Origin: Yoonia sp. GPGPB17
GTDB taxonomy: Bacteria > Pseudomonadota > Alphaproteobacteria > Rhodobacterales > Rhodobacteraceae
Length of the DNA: 64,000 nt
Direction: 5' to 3'
Assembly (NCBI RefSeq): GCF_037892195.1
Contig: NZ_JATACI010000002.1
Coordinates: forward strand, 1 to 64,000
Shown here: positions 1 to 6,813 of the stretch, piece after piece
Layout of the letters: each line of letters starts with the position of its first letter
How positions within the stretch are numbered: the stretch's first letter is position 1
Program-made: the position numbers and the translations under genes
Notes under the pieces: model-generated
Told to the model about the DNA's origin: nothing
The model's input: the letters and a program-made list of their open reading frames with translations, nothing else
Databases searched by the model: none

Positions 1-85
1 AGGTCAAACCCAAAAAGCTGAAAGCTATAAAGCCCAGTGGGACCGGCGAAATCACTGAGCCCAGTTCAAGCGGCCATGACGGCAT
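1..85 (-). CDS. Possible start of a leftward gene, cut by the window edge
   Basis: An open frame starts with ATG at 85 on the minus strand and runs off the window without a stop. The 28 visible residues are mostly hydrophobic. Its position about 105 bp downstream of the dyad array at 191-294 mirrors the arrangement of the 2392-3408 gene and the second array, which is the only real reason to list it. It could equally be noise. Confidence 0.2.
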   Translation of the reverse strand, partial: MPSWPLELGSVISPVPLGFIAFSFLGLT

Positions 86-190
86 GTTGCACCAACGAAC
101 TTGAAATTCGAATCTGGACTTCAGTGAAATCAATGCGTTGTGGTTCGCGGATTTGGAGCCAGCACCCAGATATGCTGAACCAGAAATTGG

Positions 191-294
191 CCTTTCCCCA
201 GGAAAATACTCTCAAAGAGTTTCCCACGGAAAGTTCGCATCGAAATTTTCTCACGAAGAACAAACCGGAACTTTCGTCACGAAAGTTTCTCTGA
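191..294. repeat. Four tandem 26-bp units, each with a TTTC-N5-GAAA dyad
   Basis: Units begin at 191, 217, 243 and 269, exactly 26 bp apart. Each opens with a 19-bp dyad of the form nAnTTTC-N5-GAAAGTT. The last is a near-perfect palindrome (AACTTTCGT-C-ACGAAAGTT) and the others are degenerate. Two further units of the same design lie at 3460 and 3486. The regular spacing and dyad symmetry fit a row of operators for a dimeric repressor. It is not a CRISPR: the units are too divergent and have no spacers. Confidence 0.6.
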
Positions 295-318
295 ATTTTT
301 CGAACGGTGGCCGTGAGC

Positions 319-1272
319 TCAATCCACTGGCGGACCGTCAGCTGTTTCGATCAAACGAATGTCTACTTCTTCACGAGACCGACCTTGCCGCCATTCGTCA
401 AAATACACGACAAATGTTGGGATAGGTTCATCAGGATGATTGTCCAACCATCTTGTCGGAAACCCTTGACTGCCTGACCAATAGCCTCGTTTGAACAGCG
501 GGCCGTGATTGCGAAATCCATAAGATGTGAAGCGATCAACGGGCGTGGACACGATTGGACCTTTATAGCTGCATTTCTTCTCGCCGTTGATCCAAATGTT
601 GAGATAGCCATCATCGGCATCTGAGAAATTTGTGTTCACCACTATGTCCATCCACTTGCCCGTGGAAATCCGAATATTGAACAACCTTGTACATGGGTAA
701 CCAAACTTGTTTTCAGCCATCCATTCCTCATCTTTTCCTCTGGAAAGATCGTTGAGGTGGATGCCCATGTACTCCCGCACTGGCCCACCATCGAAAGCAG
801 GAGTGAAGGCAATGACAGGTGGAGCATCCAGATCGGTTTTCCATTGGCCCAGCATCGGAAACCAACCGTAGCTGCGTGACGCAGCAAACAGATTTTCATG
901 ATAGAAACTCCAACCGAACCAAGCATCTTCGCCAATACGCAGGTTCTCCCTGCTTGGTCGTTGGGTGAGTTCGCTGCGATTGCCGCCGGTGACACCCAAA
1001 TCCCGCATCGCGTTGTCATCGGTTGGGCGGATTTCAAAACGCTCTGAATGCGCACCGTAACGAACAGGATATGGTGCACCAACTATGTTGAACTGATGGG
1101 GCAGTTTGGTGCCGCTTCCGTTCCAACCATCGCGCGTGAAGCCTTGGTTGCGTTCATAACGCATGTCGTCATGCCATTGGCTTCGTGGCCAGTTGGGATC
1201 AGTGGGTTGCGCCAGGGCCGTTTGAACCAAACCCAAGGCAGCGACGGCGGTAATGATCAAAAGGCGTTTCAT
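319..1272 (-). CDS. Secreted polysaccharide lyase, heparin lyase I-like fold
   Basis: A 317-residue protein with a cleavable signal peptide (MKRLLIITAVAALGLVQTALA). The body carries features of the heparin lyase I-like family (Pfam Polysacc_lyase, PF14099): an NRSEL motif near residue 98, an aromatic-rich stretch (DAWFGWSFYHE) after it, and a C-terminal segment with WINGEKK and YFDEW. Family members cut uronic-acid-containing polysaccharides by beta-elimination; the substrate cannot be told here. GGAGCATC precedes the ATG at 1272. The gene lies alone in the accessory region left of tRNA-Phe, with the dyad array just past its stop. Confidence 0.7.
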   Translation of the reverse strand: MKRLLIITAVAALGLVQTALAQPTDPNWPRSQWHDDMRYERNQGFTRDGWNGSGTKLPHQFNIVGAPYPVRYGAHSERFEIRPTDDNAMRDLGVTGGNRSELTQRPSRENLRIGEDAWFGWSFYHENLFAASRSYGWFPMLGQWKTDLDAPPVIAFTPAFDGGPVREYMGIHLNDLSRGKDEEWMAENKFGYPCTRLFNIRISTGKWMDIVVNTNFSDADDGYLNIWINGEKKCSYKGPIVSTPVDRFTSYGFRNHGPLFKRGYWSGSQGFPTRWLDNHPDEPIPTFVVYFDEWRQGRSREEVDIRLIETADGPPVD

Positions 1273-1315
1273 GATGCTCCAAATGAGATTTTGATTTTCC
1301 TACTTGGTTGGCCCG

Positions 1316-1768
1316 TCATTGTGCCAACGTGATGCCGGTTATTTCGGCTTCCCAACGCAGTGATGGGTGTAAGGCGCCATCCACATTGTCGAGTTGAAGA
1401 ACCCGCCAACAATGGCTCCACACTTGGTCCGCTCCAATGATACGGTCCGTGGTTTCGTACCGTGTTGCCACGGGCTCGGAATGATTGGGCTGATAGCTGG
1501 TGACTGAGAACCGCATGTTGGTAATCGCGGTGTCACCACCGTTGTGGATCGTCACCCGCACGTGGCGATCTGGACATTGATCCGAATATTGAGCGACTAC
1601 GAGCACATCCGCGCTGTCCTCAGCCAGTTGGTCGGAACCACACTTGTAGAGGGCAAAGATCAGCAACGCCCCAACGAACAACCAACGTGGATTGCGAAAG
1701 CCAGCACCCAACAGATTGAAAGCCAGCAGCAGGATCAGCGCAACGACGAGGCCAACGACAATGGCCAT
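1316..1768 (-). CDS. Unknown membrane-anchored protein
   Basis: 150 residues. Two hydrophobic segments at the N-terminus (about residues 2-22 and 29-42) are followed by a soluble domain of about 100 residues with three cysteines (LYKCGS, SDQCPD, SHCWRV). The part from about residue 62 reads like a small beta-sandwich (VRVTIHNGGDTAITN), of the kind seen in periplasmic domains. Its ATG directly follows the stop of the 1769-1915 gene (TGAATG), so the two are probably translationally coupled. I do not recognise the family. Confidence 0.55.
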   Translation of the reverse strand: MAIVVGLVVALILLLAFNLLGAGFRNPRWLFVGALLIFALYKCGSDQLAEDSADVLVVAQYSDQCPDRHVRVTIHNGGDTAITNMRFSVTSYQPNHSEPVATRYETTDRIIGADQVWSHCWRVLQLDNVDGALHPSLRWEAEITGITLAQ

Positions 1769-1915
1769 TCAGCGGATTTCACCAACTATGGTGACTTTGC
1801 CAGCGCCAAACTGGGCCTCCAAAAGTTGCTTCGCATGCAGCATGTCCCGCGCATCAATGGTTGTGGTGGTGAAGTTGCCATCAGCTGTGCGGATACGGGC
1901 TTCATACGTTTTCAT
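1769..1915 (-). CDS. Small unknown protein, 48 residues
   Basis: The ATG at 1915 (MKTYEARIRTADG) was preferred over one 14 codons upstream because AAGGAG sits at a normal distance before it. The product looks like a single small beta-beta-alpha domain (KTYEARIRTADGN, then ARDMLHAKQLLEAQFG, then a final strand). It is directly followed by the membrane protein at 1316-1768. Function unknown. Confidence 0.5.
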   Translation of the reverse strand: MKTYEARIRTADGNFTTTTIDARDMLHAKQLLEAQFGAGKVTIVGEIR

Positions 1916-1957
1916 CTGCTGCTCCTTGGTGTTCAAAGACGGGTTTGAATTCAACAA

Positions 1958-1974
1958 TCGGCTCTAAGAGCCGA
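1958..1974. promoter_or_regulatory. 17-bp palindrome between divergent genes
   Basis: TCGGCTCT-A-AGAGCCGA is a perfect 8+1+8 dyad in the 126-bp gap between the 1769-1915 gene and the XRE regulator at 2042. Its position suits an operator, possibly for that regulator, but a hairpin in a leader RNA is also possible. Confidence 0.4.
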
Positions 1975-2041
1975 CTTCAGCAGCAATAAGCGAAACCTGA
2001 TTACATGGGCAAGAACTTTACACGGCTTTATAAATCGCGTT

Positions 2042-2386
2042 ATGAGCAAGCAGTTGAAGCAAAACATCGGGTTGCGTGTGAAAGCAGCACGGCAACAAAA
2101 GGGCCTCACACAGGCTCAGCTGGCGGAAGCCATAGACAAAGCGTTCGAGACGATTTCCAACATCGAGCGCGGCAAGACTGCGCCCAATTTTTCCACGCTC
2201 TACGATATTGCCAACGTGCTTGGCCTGCCCATGCGGGAGTTTTTTGAGCTTGATCATGAGGATGTATCGGATGCTCGGCAGCGGCCGCTCATTCAGTTGA
2301 ACACCATGATCTTCCAGATGGATGATCGGCAGCTGAACCTACTGTTGAAGCTTGGACAGGTGCTCAAAGAGGATGGTGAGAGCTGA
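2042..2386 (+). CDS. XRE-family DNA-binding regulator
   Basis: 114 residues. An N-terminal helix-turn-helix of the Cro/C1 type spans about residues 9-65 (LRVKAARQQKGLTQAQLAEA, then ISNIERGKTAPN and YDIANVLGLPMREFF). The C-terminal 45 residues are probably a dimerisation helix. It is a plausible owner of one of the dyad families nearby (1958-1974, or the 26-bp arrays at 191 and 3460), but no binding is shown. The ATG overlaps a GTTATGAGC context without a strong ribosome-binding site. Confidence 0.75.
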   Translation: MSKQLKQNIGLRVKAARQQKGLTQAQLAEAIDKAFETISNIERGKTAPNFSTLYDIANVLGLPMREFFELDHEDVSDARQRPLIQLNTMIFQMDDRQLNLLLKLGQVLKEDGES

Positions 2387-2391
2387 ACGCG

Positions 2392-3408
2392 TTACGTCGG
2401 ACGCCTTATTGACTTAGCACCTTCCGGTGGGTTCCCGAAGGCTAAGCGCCGAGAAGTTATGCGGCCGGTTGGTGCCACAATCTCAATGATCGCATTGTTT
2501 TGCGTGTCGACAAATAGCCTGTTGAACACTTTGGGAAATTTTGGATGGCTGAAAATCACGTTGGGCAATCGAAGATCAGCCAGGGTTCCTGCCAGATAGT
2601 CGGGCAATCGCACAAATTCATCATAGCTGTTGACGCCATCCATCAATGGAGAAGTGAAAATGAGCTGTGGACGGCGGACATCGATGACGCCGCCTGAACG
2701 CCGCCTCATGATTTGAAACAAAAGCCATCCAAGATCAAATGCGAGGCCGTCATGTCGATCAAACATGGCATCTCTGTCACTGATCCATCGAATGCTCAGT
2801 GGCGATTTCTCGTCATGAATTAGATGGAAAACCAGCGCGCCGAACGAAGCAACCAGAAACATTCGACGTAGCAGAGCTGATGATGGGTTTTTGCCATCCA
2901 GTTCAAAAAGCAATGAACCAAGGCGATTGCCTAATTCATCATAGTACAATTCGTTCCCTGGCTCTGCTGCCTTCCACTGGAAAACGACCTCTTGGAGTTG
3001 CCTTACAACTGCCCGCATGGCCTCCAGAGTGATTGCAGCCTTGAGGTAGTTGCTCTCGCGCTCAACAACAAAGCTGTAGCTGAACGACACAGGTGAGCAA
3101 AAGTAATCCAAGAACTCCTGTGATGGAGCTCGTGTCGCCTTTATGTCTTTGGGCGCAAATGCAGAAATCCACGACGATATGTTTTGATCCGTATCGTGCT
3201 TCGGCATGATGACAAAGGAGAACGCATCACTCTTTTTGTTACGATTGCCTACGCTGTAGTCAGATGCGACAGTCCAATTTGCCGCAACCGGAGTTTTCCT
3301 GAACCAGCGCCTGAAATCGCTACGAACAGTTTGACCCGACTTTTCGATAAGATTGATGAGCTCCAACACACTTGGCTTCCTTTGGTGAGCTACATGCGCG
3401 GATCGCAC
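2392..3408 (-). CDS. Unknown 338-residue protein
   Basis: No family recognised. The protein has a basic, tryptophan-containing N-terminus (SDFRRWFRKTPVAANW), a central segment with FLDYFCSPVSFSYSF, and a later charged patch (IRWISDRDAMFDRHDGLAFD). No signal peptide or clear membrane helix is seen. It converges with the XRE gene, leaving 5 bp between stops. Two 26-bp dyad units lie 52-150 bp upstream of its start, so it may be repressed through them. The start at 3408 is the longest one and is uncertain. Confidence 0.5.
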   Translation of the reverse strand: MRSAHVAHQRKPSVLELINLIEKSGQTVRSDFRRWFRKTPVAANWTVASDYSVGNRNKKSDAFSFVIMPKHDTDQNISSWISAFAPKDIKATRAPSQEFLDYFCSPVSFSYSFVVERESNYLKAAITLEAMRAVVRQLQEVVFQWKAAEPGNELYYDELGNRLGSLLFELDGKNPSSALLRRMFLVASFGALVFHLIHDEKSPLSIRWISDRDAMFDRHDGLAFDLGWLLFQIMRRRSGGVIDVRRPQLIFTSPLMDGVNSYDEFVRLPDYLAGTLADLRLPNVIFSHPKFPKVFNRLFVDTQNNAIIEIVAPTGRITSRRLAFGNPPEGAKSIRRPT

Positions 3409-3459
3409 TGTTTTTGCCGCTTTGTGGCGGTTGCGTTACTAGCAATTGGCTCATCACTA

Positions 3460-3511
3460 TAGTTTTGCTCGGAAAAACCCAGCAGAACTTTCCTCACGAA
3501 AGTTTCTCTGA
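3460..3511. repeat. Two further 26-bp dyad units upstream of the 338-residue gene
   Basis: Units at 3460 and 3486 match the array at 191-294 in period and dyad form. The unit at 3486 agrees with the one at 269 over 30 of 34 bases when extended to 3484-3517. They sit between the DUF3768 gene (stop at 3530) and the start of the 338-residue gene (3408), so they read as an operator region for the latter. Confidence 0.55.
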
Positions 3512-3529
3512 GTTCTTACAGGGTCCGTC

Positions 3530-3877
3530 TTACCATTCATCTGCCAGCATGATGGTGAGCACTCGACGGGTCTTGCTGAGGTCCGTGGGATCGTCGGAAC
3601 CCAAGGTATAGTCTTGGTCGTAGCAATCCACCTTCCAAAACAGTTGATGTCCGTGAAACGCAAATGCTCCGAAGTCATGTTCAGCATGCGGGGTGCTGTC
3701 GCAGTTGAAGTCATCGAACTGGGCAACCCTTTGGATCAGCGTTTCAATGGGAATGTCCAGTTGGCTCAACAAGTGGACAACACCAGCGGTCACAAAGCGT
3801 TGCCCTGGTACGCTGGGATCGCCACTTCGGAAAGCATCGTTCAGTTGGGCTATCTCTGTGGTTTTGGATGATGCCAT
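3530..3877 (-). CDS. DUF3768 protein
   Basis: 115 residues beginning MASSKTTEIAQLNDAFR. The start at 3877 was chosen because a truncated relative at 10979 begins the same way. The sequence matches DUF3768, a small family of unknown function common on alphaproteobacterial mobile DNA: GDPSVPGQRFVTAGV near the start, FDDFNCDSTPHAEHDFGAF in the middle, and a C-terminal RRVLTIMLADEW. It is soluble, with no signal peptide. The copy at 10979 lies in the opposite orientation, so the pair forms a long inverted repeat. Confidence 0.75.
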   Translation of the reverse strand: MASSKTTEIAQLNDAFRSGDPSVPGQRFVTAGVVHLLSQLDIPIETLIQRVAQFDDFNCDSTPHAEHDFGAFAFHGHQLFWKVDCYDQDYTLGSDDPTDLSKTRRVLTIMLADEW

Positions 3878-3960
3878 GTGGACGTCCTCGGTTGGGTCCA
3901 ATCCAGTTATGGCGATGCGAAGGAAAGAGCGATTTAAGATTGAAAGCCGTGGGTAGCCTT

Positions 3961-3988
3961 GTTGGCCACCTCGAGGCACCGTGTATAG
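3961..3988 (+). promoter_or_regulatory. Possible promoter of the EF-G-like gene
   Basis: TTGGCC, 16 bp, TATAGT resembles a sigma-70 promoter reading towards the gene at 4085, giving a leader of about 90 nt. The -35 hexamer is part of an inverted repeat, TTGGCCAC at 3961 and GTGGCCAA at 3997. Proposed by eye only. Confidence 0.3.
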
Positions 3989-4084
3989 TGCAAACAAGTG
4001 GCCAAGTTGAGAGTCCAGAATGTGGGCGTTCCTCGCGTTATGGTTTGGCCTTCGTTGTGTAGCACAAGGAATTAGGACTGGATC

Positions 4085-6097
4085 ATGGCCGTCAATAATT
4101 GGGCGTTAGAGGCCACCTTCAAATATGAAAATCAAGAAATTGAGTTATTCCAAATATCTGAGTGTTTGGAGCGTTTCGAACGAAATTTAGGTGGATTTAA
4201 AACTGGCAAAGTCAGCTATCTAGAGTTCAAAATCTTGCTCAATGACCCGAGAAAAGTCGATGATATTCTGACGCAACTTTCCGAAGTCGGTATCACTATA
4301 ACTGAAAATCATACCGAAGTACGTTACTTTGAGACTACGCTTGCCGAAACAACCATTGATCACACTCACAAAGATTTCGACAATGACTTCCAGAGTGATA
4401 GGAAGTTTGCACGGGTAATTCTGAGCATTACGCCAAGGGACCAACACACACTTGGAAATCCGGACTTTTCGCCAACGGAAAGTACCATCGTATCGAACGT
4501 TGTTGGGGGAGCGATTCCACGCGAGCTGAATAACCACGCCATACGAGGAATCGAACGTGGTCTACAAAATGGTCCTTTCGTCGGAGGGGAAATTGCGAAT
4601 GTGGAAGTTAAGCTTAAAGACGGTGCTTTTCATGATACATACTCGGACGCGAGCTCTTTCGAAACTGCAGGCAGGGAAGCAGTGCATTTAGCCCTTCGTT
4701 CTGCAGAACCGGCGATCCTCGAACCAGTTCTTGAATACAATGTCGAGACTGATCCAACCAACTCCGGAAATGTGTTTAATTTCGCCAGCAGTGCAAAGTG
4801 TCAAATTCTTTCCCAAGAAATAGTTCATGAACGATTGCAACTGAAGATTGCTTGCCCTGCATCTCGCACTGAAGACCTGCAAACCGCACTTAAGCTATGC
4901 TTATTGGAGGAAGACGGATACGGCGTTTCTATAAGCGGTTTTCGGGTGGTTGATGAAGTTGAGTTTGAAGAGCTAACAAATGAACGAGAGCTAAAACCTA
5001 AATTTGAAGTCGAGAACCGTCACCAAGATGAGCGAAGCAAATCGTCCTCGAAGCTAGCAAGTGTTCTTGTAGGGTTTTTGTTTTTTTGGGTTCGCTCGTT
5101 CTACTGTGAAGTAGTTCCAACACTCTTACGTCCGCGCTGGAAAGTTCCAGTTGAAGAGCTGATGCAAAGAGTGAGTGATCACGAATTATGGCTTGCTACC
5201 GATGGAGAGGAAGGCAAACGGCTAGAGTTGTTCTGGAAAAAGCTGGACGGTTGGGACGTTAGCCAAAACAACCTCGACCGATGCGTATTATGGGATTGTG
5301 ACATGAGAGGGGCCCGGTTTGCAGGAACAAAATCAACAGAGGCTGGCAGTAGAGCTGAAGAAGAATTAGTCGCCTCAACACTTAGATTTGCAGACTTGTC
5401 ATATTGTAGGCTTGAAAGAGCAGTGTTTTCTACCACTAGAGAACAGGAAGTCGAGCTACGTGGCTCTAAGTCAGCAATCGTAACCGGTACGCGATTTGTG
5501 GGATGCTCTGGTGTTTTTGGAGCAGAGGGTGCATTTTTTGGAAACGGGCTAGTTTTTGATCCCACAGAGCCACCGGTGGTTCAGCGTTGGTGGCCAGGAA
5601 GCAGTATTGGCGATTTTCCTTCGTGGAACCTAATTAGTACGTTTCAAAACCTTAGGCTTCTTGCGGTATCGAACACACTTGCGATTGCACTAGTCTTTTA
5701 TGCCGCCTTAGCAAAAATCTTAAACAACAATCTCGAGACAATGAAACTTGCGTTAGAGGAGGCCCCTAACACTGACAGCCTAGCAAGTTTGGTAGCTTCA
5801 ATTCCCCCATTGCCTACACCAAGCCATTTTGGCTACTTACTACTAGTTGTAGTCGCATTAACTGTAGCAAACATTCTCTACAACTATCTGTGCCCGACGA
5901 GCATTGGTTCCCAACTTACTATCTCATCTTACTCCGCCTATGGAAGCGAGGTTTTTCAATCTCTTGCGGCGCGCTACAATGGGCTCTTTGGCAGATGGAT
6001 TTGCTTTTTTTCATTGGGCGGATGTTGCGCCTACATCGTCTATTATCTTGTCCAAAGAGTAAGTGAAGCGGTTCAGGTTTTTCTACCGCCAGTTTAG
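4085..6097 (+). CDS. Membrane protein with EF-G domain IV-V-like N-terminus
   Basis: 670 residues, visibly more AT-rich than its neighbours. Residues about 55-290 read like the C-terminal part of elongation factor G. VDDILTQLSEVGI then VRYFETTL match the end of domain III. FARVILSITP, VVGGAIPRELNNHAIRGIER, GLQNGPFVGGE and VKLKDGAFHDTYSD match the order of domain IV motifs. LEPVLEYNVET then SGNVFNFASSAKCQILSQ match the start of domain V. No G1-G5 GTPase motifs exist anywhere. A hydrophobic segment follows (about 325-340), then a pentapeptide-like stretch (DCDMRGARFAG, STLRFADLSYCRLERAVF; about 400-450) and three predicted membrane helices (about 521-545, 581-603, 638-656). The glycine-rich tip loop of domain IV is replaced (DFQSDRKFAR). 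Function unknown; a ribosome-directed effector is a guess. Confidence 0.7.
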   Translation: MAVNNWALEATFKYENQEIELFQISECLERFERNLGGFKTGKVSYLEFKILLNDPRKVDDILTQLSEVGITITENHTEVRYFETTLAETTIDHTHKDFDNDFQSDRKFARVILSITPRDQHTLGNPDFSPTESTIVSNVVGGAIPRELNNHAIRGIERGLQNGPFVGGEIANVEVKLKDGAFHDTYSDASSFETAGREAVHLALRSAEPAILEPVLEYNVETDPTNSGNVFNFASSAKCQILSQEIVHERLQLKIACPASRTEDLQTALKLCLLEEDGYGVSISGFRVVDEVEFEELTNERELKPKFEVENRHQDERSKSSSKLASVLVGFLFFWVRSFYCEVVPTLLRPRWKVPVEELMQRVSDHELWLATDGEEGKRLELFWKKLDGWDVSQNNLDRCVLWDCDMRGARFAGTKSTEAGSRAEEELVASTLRFADLSYCRLERAVFSTTREQEVELRGSKSAIVTGTRFVGCSGVFGAEGAFFGNGLVFDPTEPPVVQRWWPGSSIGDFPSWNLISTFQNLRLLAVSNTLAIALVFYAALAKILNNNLETMKLALEEAPNTDSLASLVASIPPLPTPSHFGYLLLVVVALTVANILYNYLCPTSIGSQLTISSYSAYGSEVFQSLAARYNGLFGRWICFFSLGGCCAYIVYYLVQRVSEAVQVFLPPV

Positions 6098-6284
6098 CGA
6101 GCTACCATATCGATGCGCATCGTTCGAGACCTTTGTGAGGTTTATGTCCATCGGTCTGAGCTTATCGGCAACAAAGTAGTGCTGGCGGGCCATCCGTTTC
6201 TGGAAAATGGTTTTGTCCCGTAATCTAGTGCAGCAAAATCACCCCCAAAGCACCATAAGCACGGCAAGGAGCGTTGCTAGGCTG

Positions 6285-6373
6285 CTGTGCTAGAACTGTG
6301 CTAGGTGCACGGCGCGGCGCTCACAACGCACTGTGCTAACTGAGCTTTTTCCAACTGTGCTAACACTGTGATA
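6285..6373 (+). repeat. Five CTGTGCTA direct repeats beside tRNA-Phe
   Basis: Exact CTGTGCTA occurs at 6285, 6296, 6331 and 6355, and CTGTGATA at 6366, all in one orientation. The outer copies form two pairs with 11-bp spacing, one helical turn. Together with the tRNA 3' end 76 bp away this resembles arm-type binding sites of a tyrosine integrase, but no integrase gene is in the window. Confidence 0.5.
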
Positions 6374-6402
6374 GGGTATTTTGGAATTTTCAGTGATTTT
6401 TG

Positions 6403-6413
6403 CTGCAATGCAG
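6403..6413. promoter_or_regulatory. Stray PhaR-type box
   Basis: CTGCAATGCAG fits the CTGC-N3-GCAG pattern of the boxes at the PHA genes (32417, 32445, 34426). No PHA gene is near; the site lies between the EF-G-like gene and tRNA-Phe. It may be chance or the mark of a displaced promoter. Confidence 0.3.
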
Positions 6414-6448
6414 AAATGCAGTAAGCTATTGTTTTCGCGTGATTTAGA

Positions 6449-6523
6449 TGGTGCCCGGGGGCGGAATCGAACCACCGACACGAGGATTTTCAATCCACTG
6501 CTCTACCCCTGAGCTACCCGGGC
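6449..6523 (-). tRNA. tRNA-Phe (anticodon GAA)
   Basis: The cloverleaf is complete. The acceptor stem is GCCCGGG/CCCGGGC, the D arm contains TAGCTCAGGGGTAGAGCA, the anticodon loop is TTGAAAA (GAA), the T arm is GGTGGTTCGATTCCGCC, and CCA is encoded. The anticodon stem GTGGA/TCCTC has one T-T mismatch. The accessory region 1-6448 abuts its 3' end, the usual place for island integration. Confidence 0.95.
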
Positions 6524-6617
6524 ATCGGGACGAGGGGGACAACCACCGCGTCGGGTAGCGGGGTTTTAGACGCGAGGGATGGGGGTGTCCAGAGGGAACT
6601 GCCTCAAAAACCACGCG

Positions 6618-6803
6618 TTAGTGCGGTTTCTGCGTGTCTGCCTGTTGCAGCTGGATTTCCAACTCTTCGGCATCCTCCGGAGCATCAGCAGGGATCGCAT
6701 ATCCACCGTTAAACCACTTGGCCAGATCAAGATCGGCGCAGCGTTTAGAGCAGAAGGGGCGGAACGCGGTTTCAGTCGGTTTTTCACAGATGGGGCAGGC
6801 CAT
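6618..6803 (-). CDS. yacG: DNA gyrase inhibitor YacG
   Basis: 61 residues. A four-cysteine zinc site, CPIC at residues 3-6 and FCSKRC at 17-22, is followed by ADLDLAKW and GGYAIP, the signature of YacG. The family binds zinc and, in E. coli, inhibits GyrB. The start at 6803 (MACPICEKP) is fixed by the family N-terminus. The gene is last in the infA-maf-rng-yacG set, with 10 bp to rng upstream. Confidence 0.9.
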   Translation of the reverse strand: MACPICEKPTETAFRPFCSKRCADLDLAKWFNGGYAIPADAPEDAEELEIQLQQADTQKPH

Positions 6804-6813
6804 CAGATGTCCT

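Noticed and set aside
191..294. CRISPR array
   Set aside because: Units are 26 bp apart with no room for spacers, the repeats are degenerate, and no cas gene is present.
267..3517. Integron gene cassettes with attC sites
   Set aside because: The repeated 34-bp segments lack the paired core sites of attC and fit a 26-bp operator array better; no integron integrase is seen.
6449..6523. tRNA-Phe as a pseudogene because of a T-T mismatch in the anticodon stem
   Set aside because: All other stems, the GAA anticodon, T-loop and encoded CCA are intact, and one such mismatch is tolerated.
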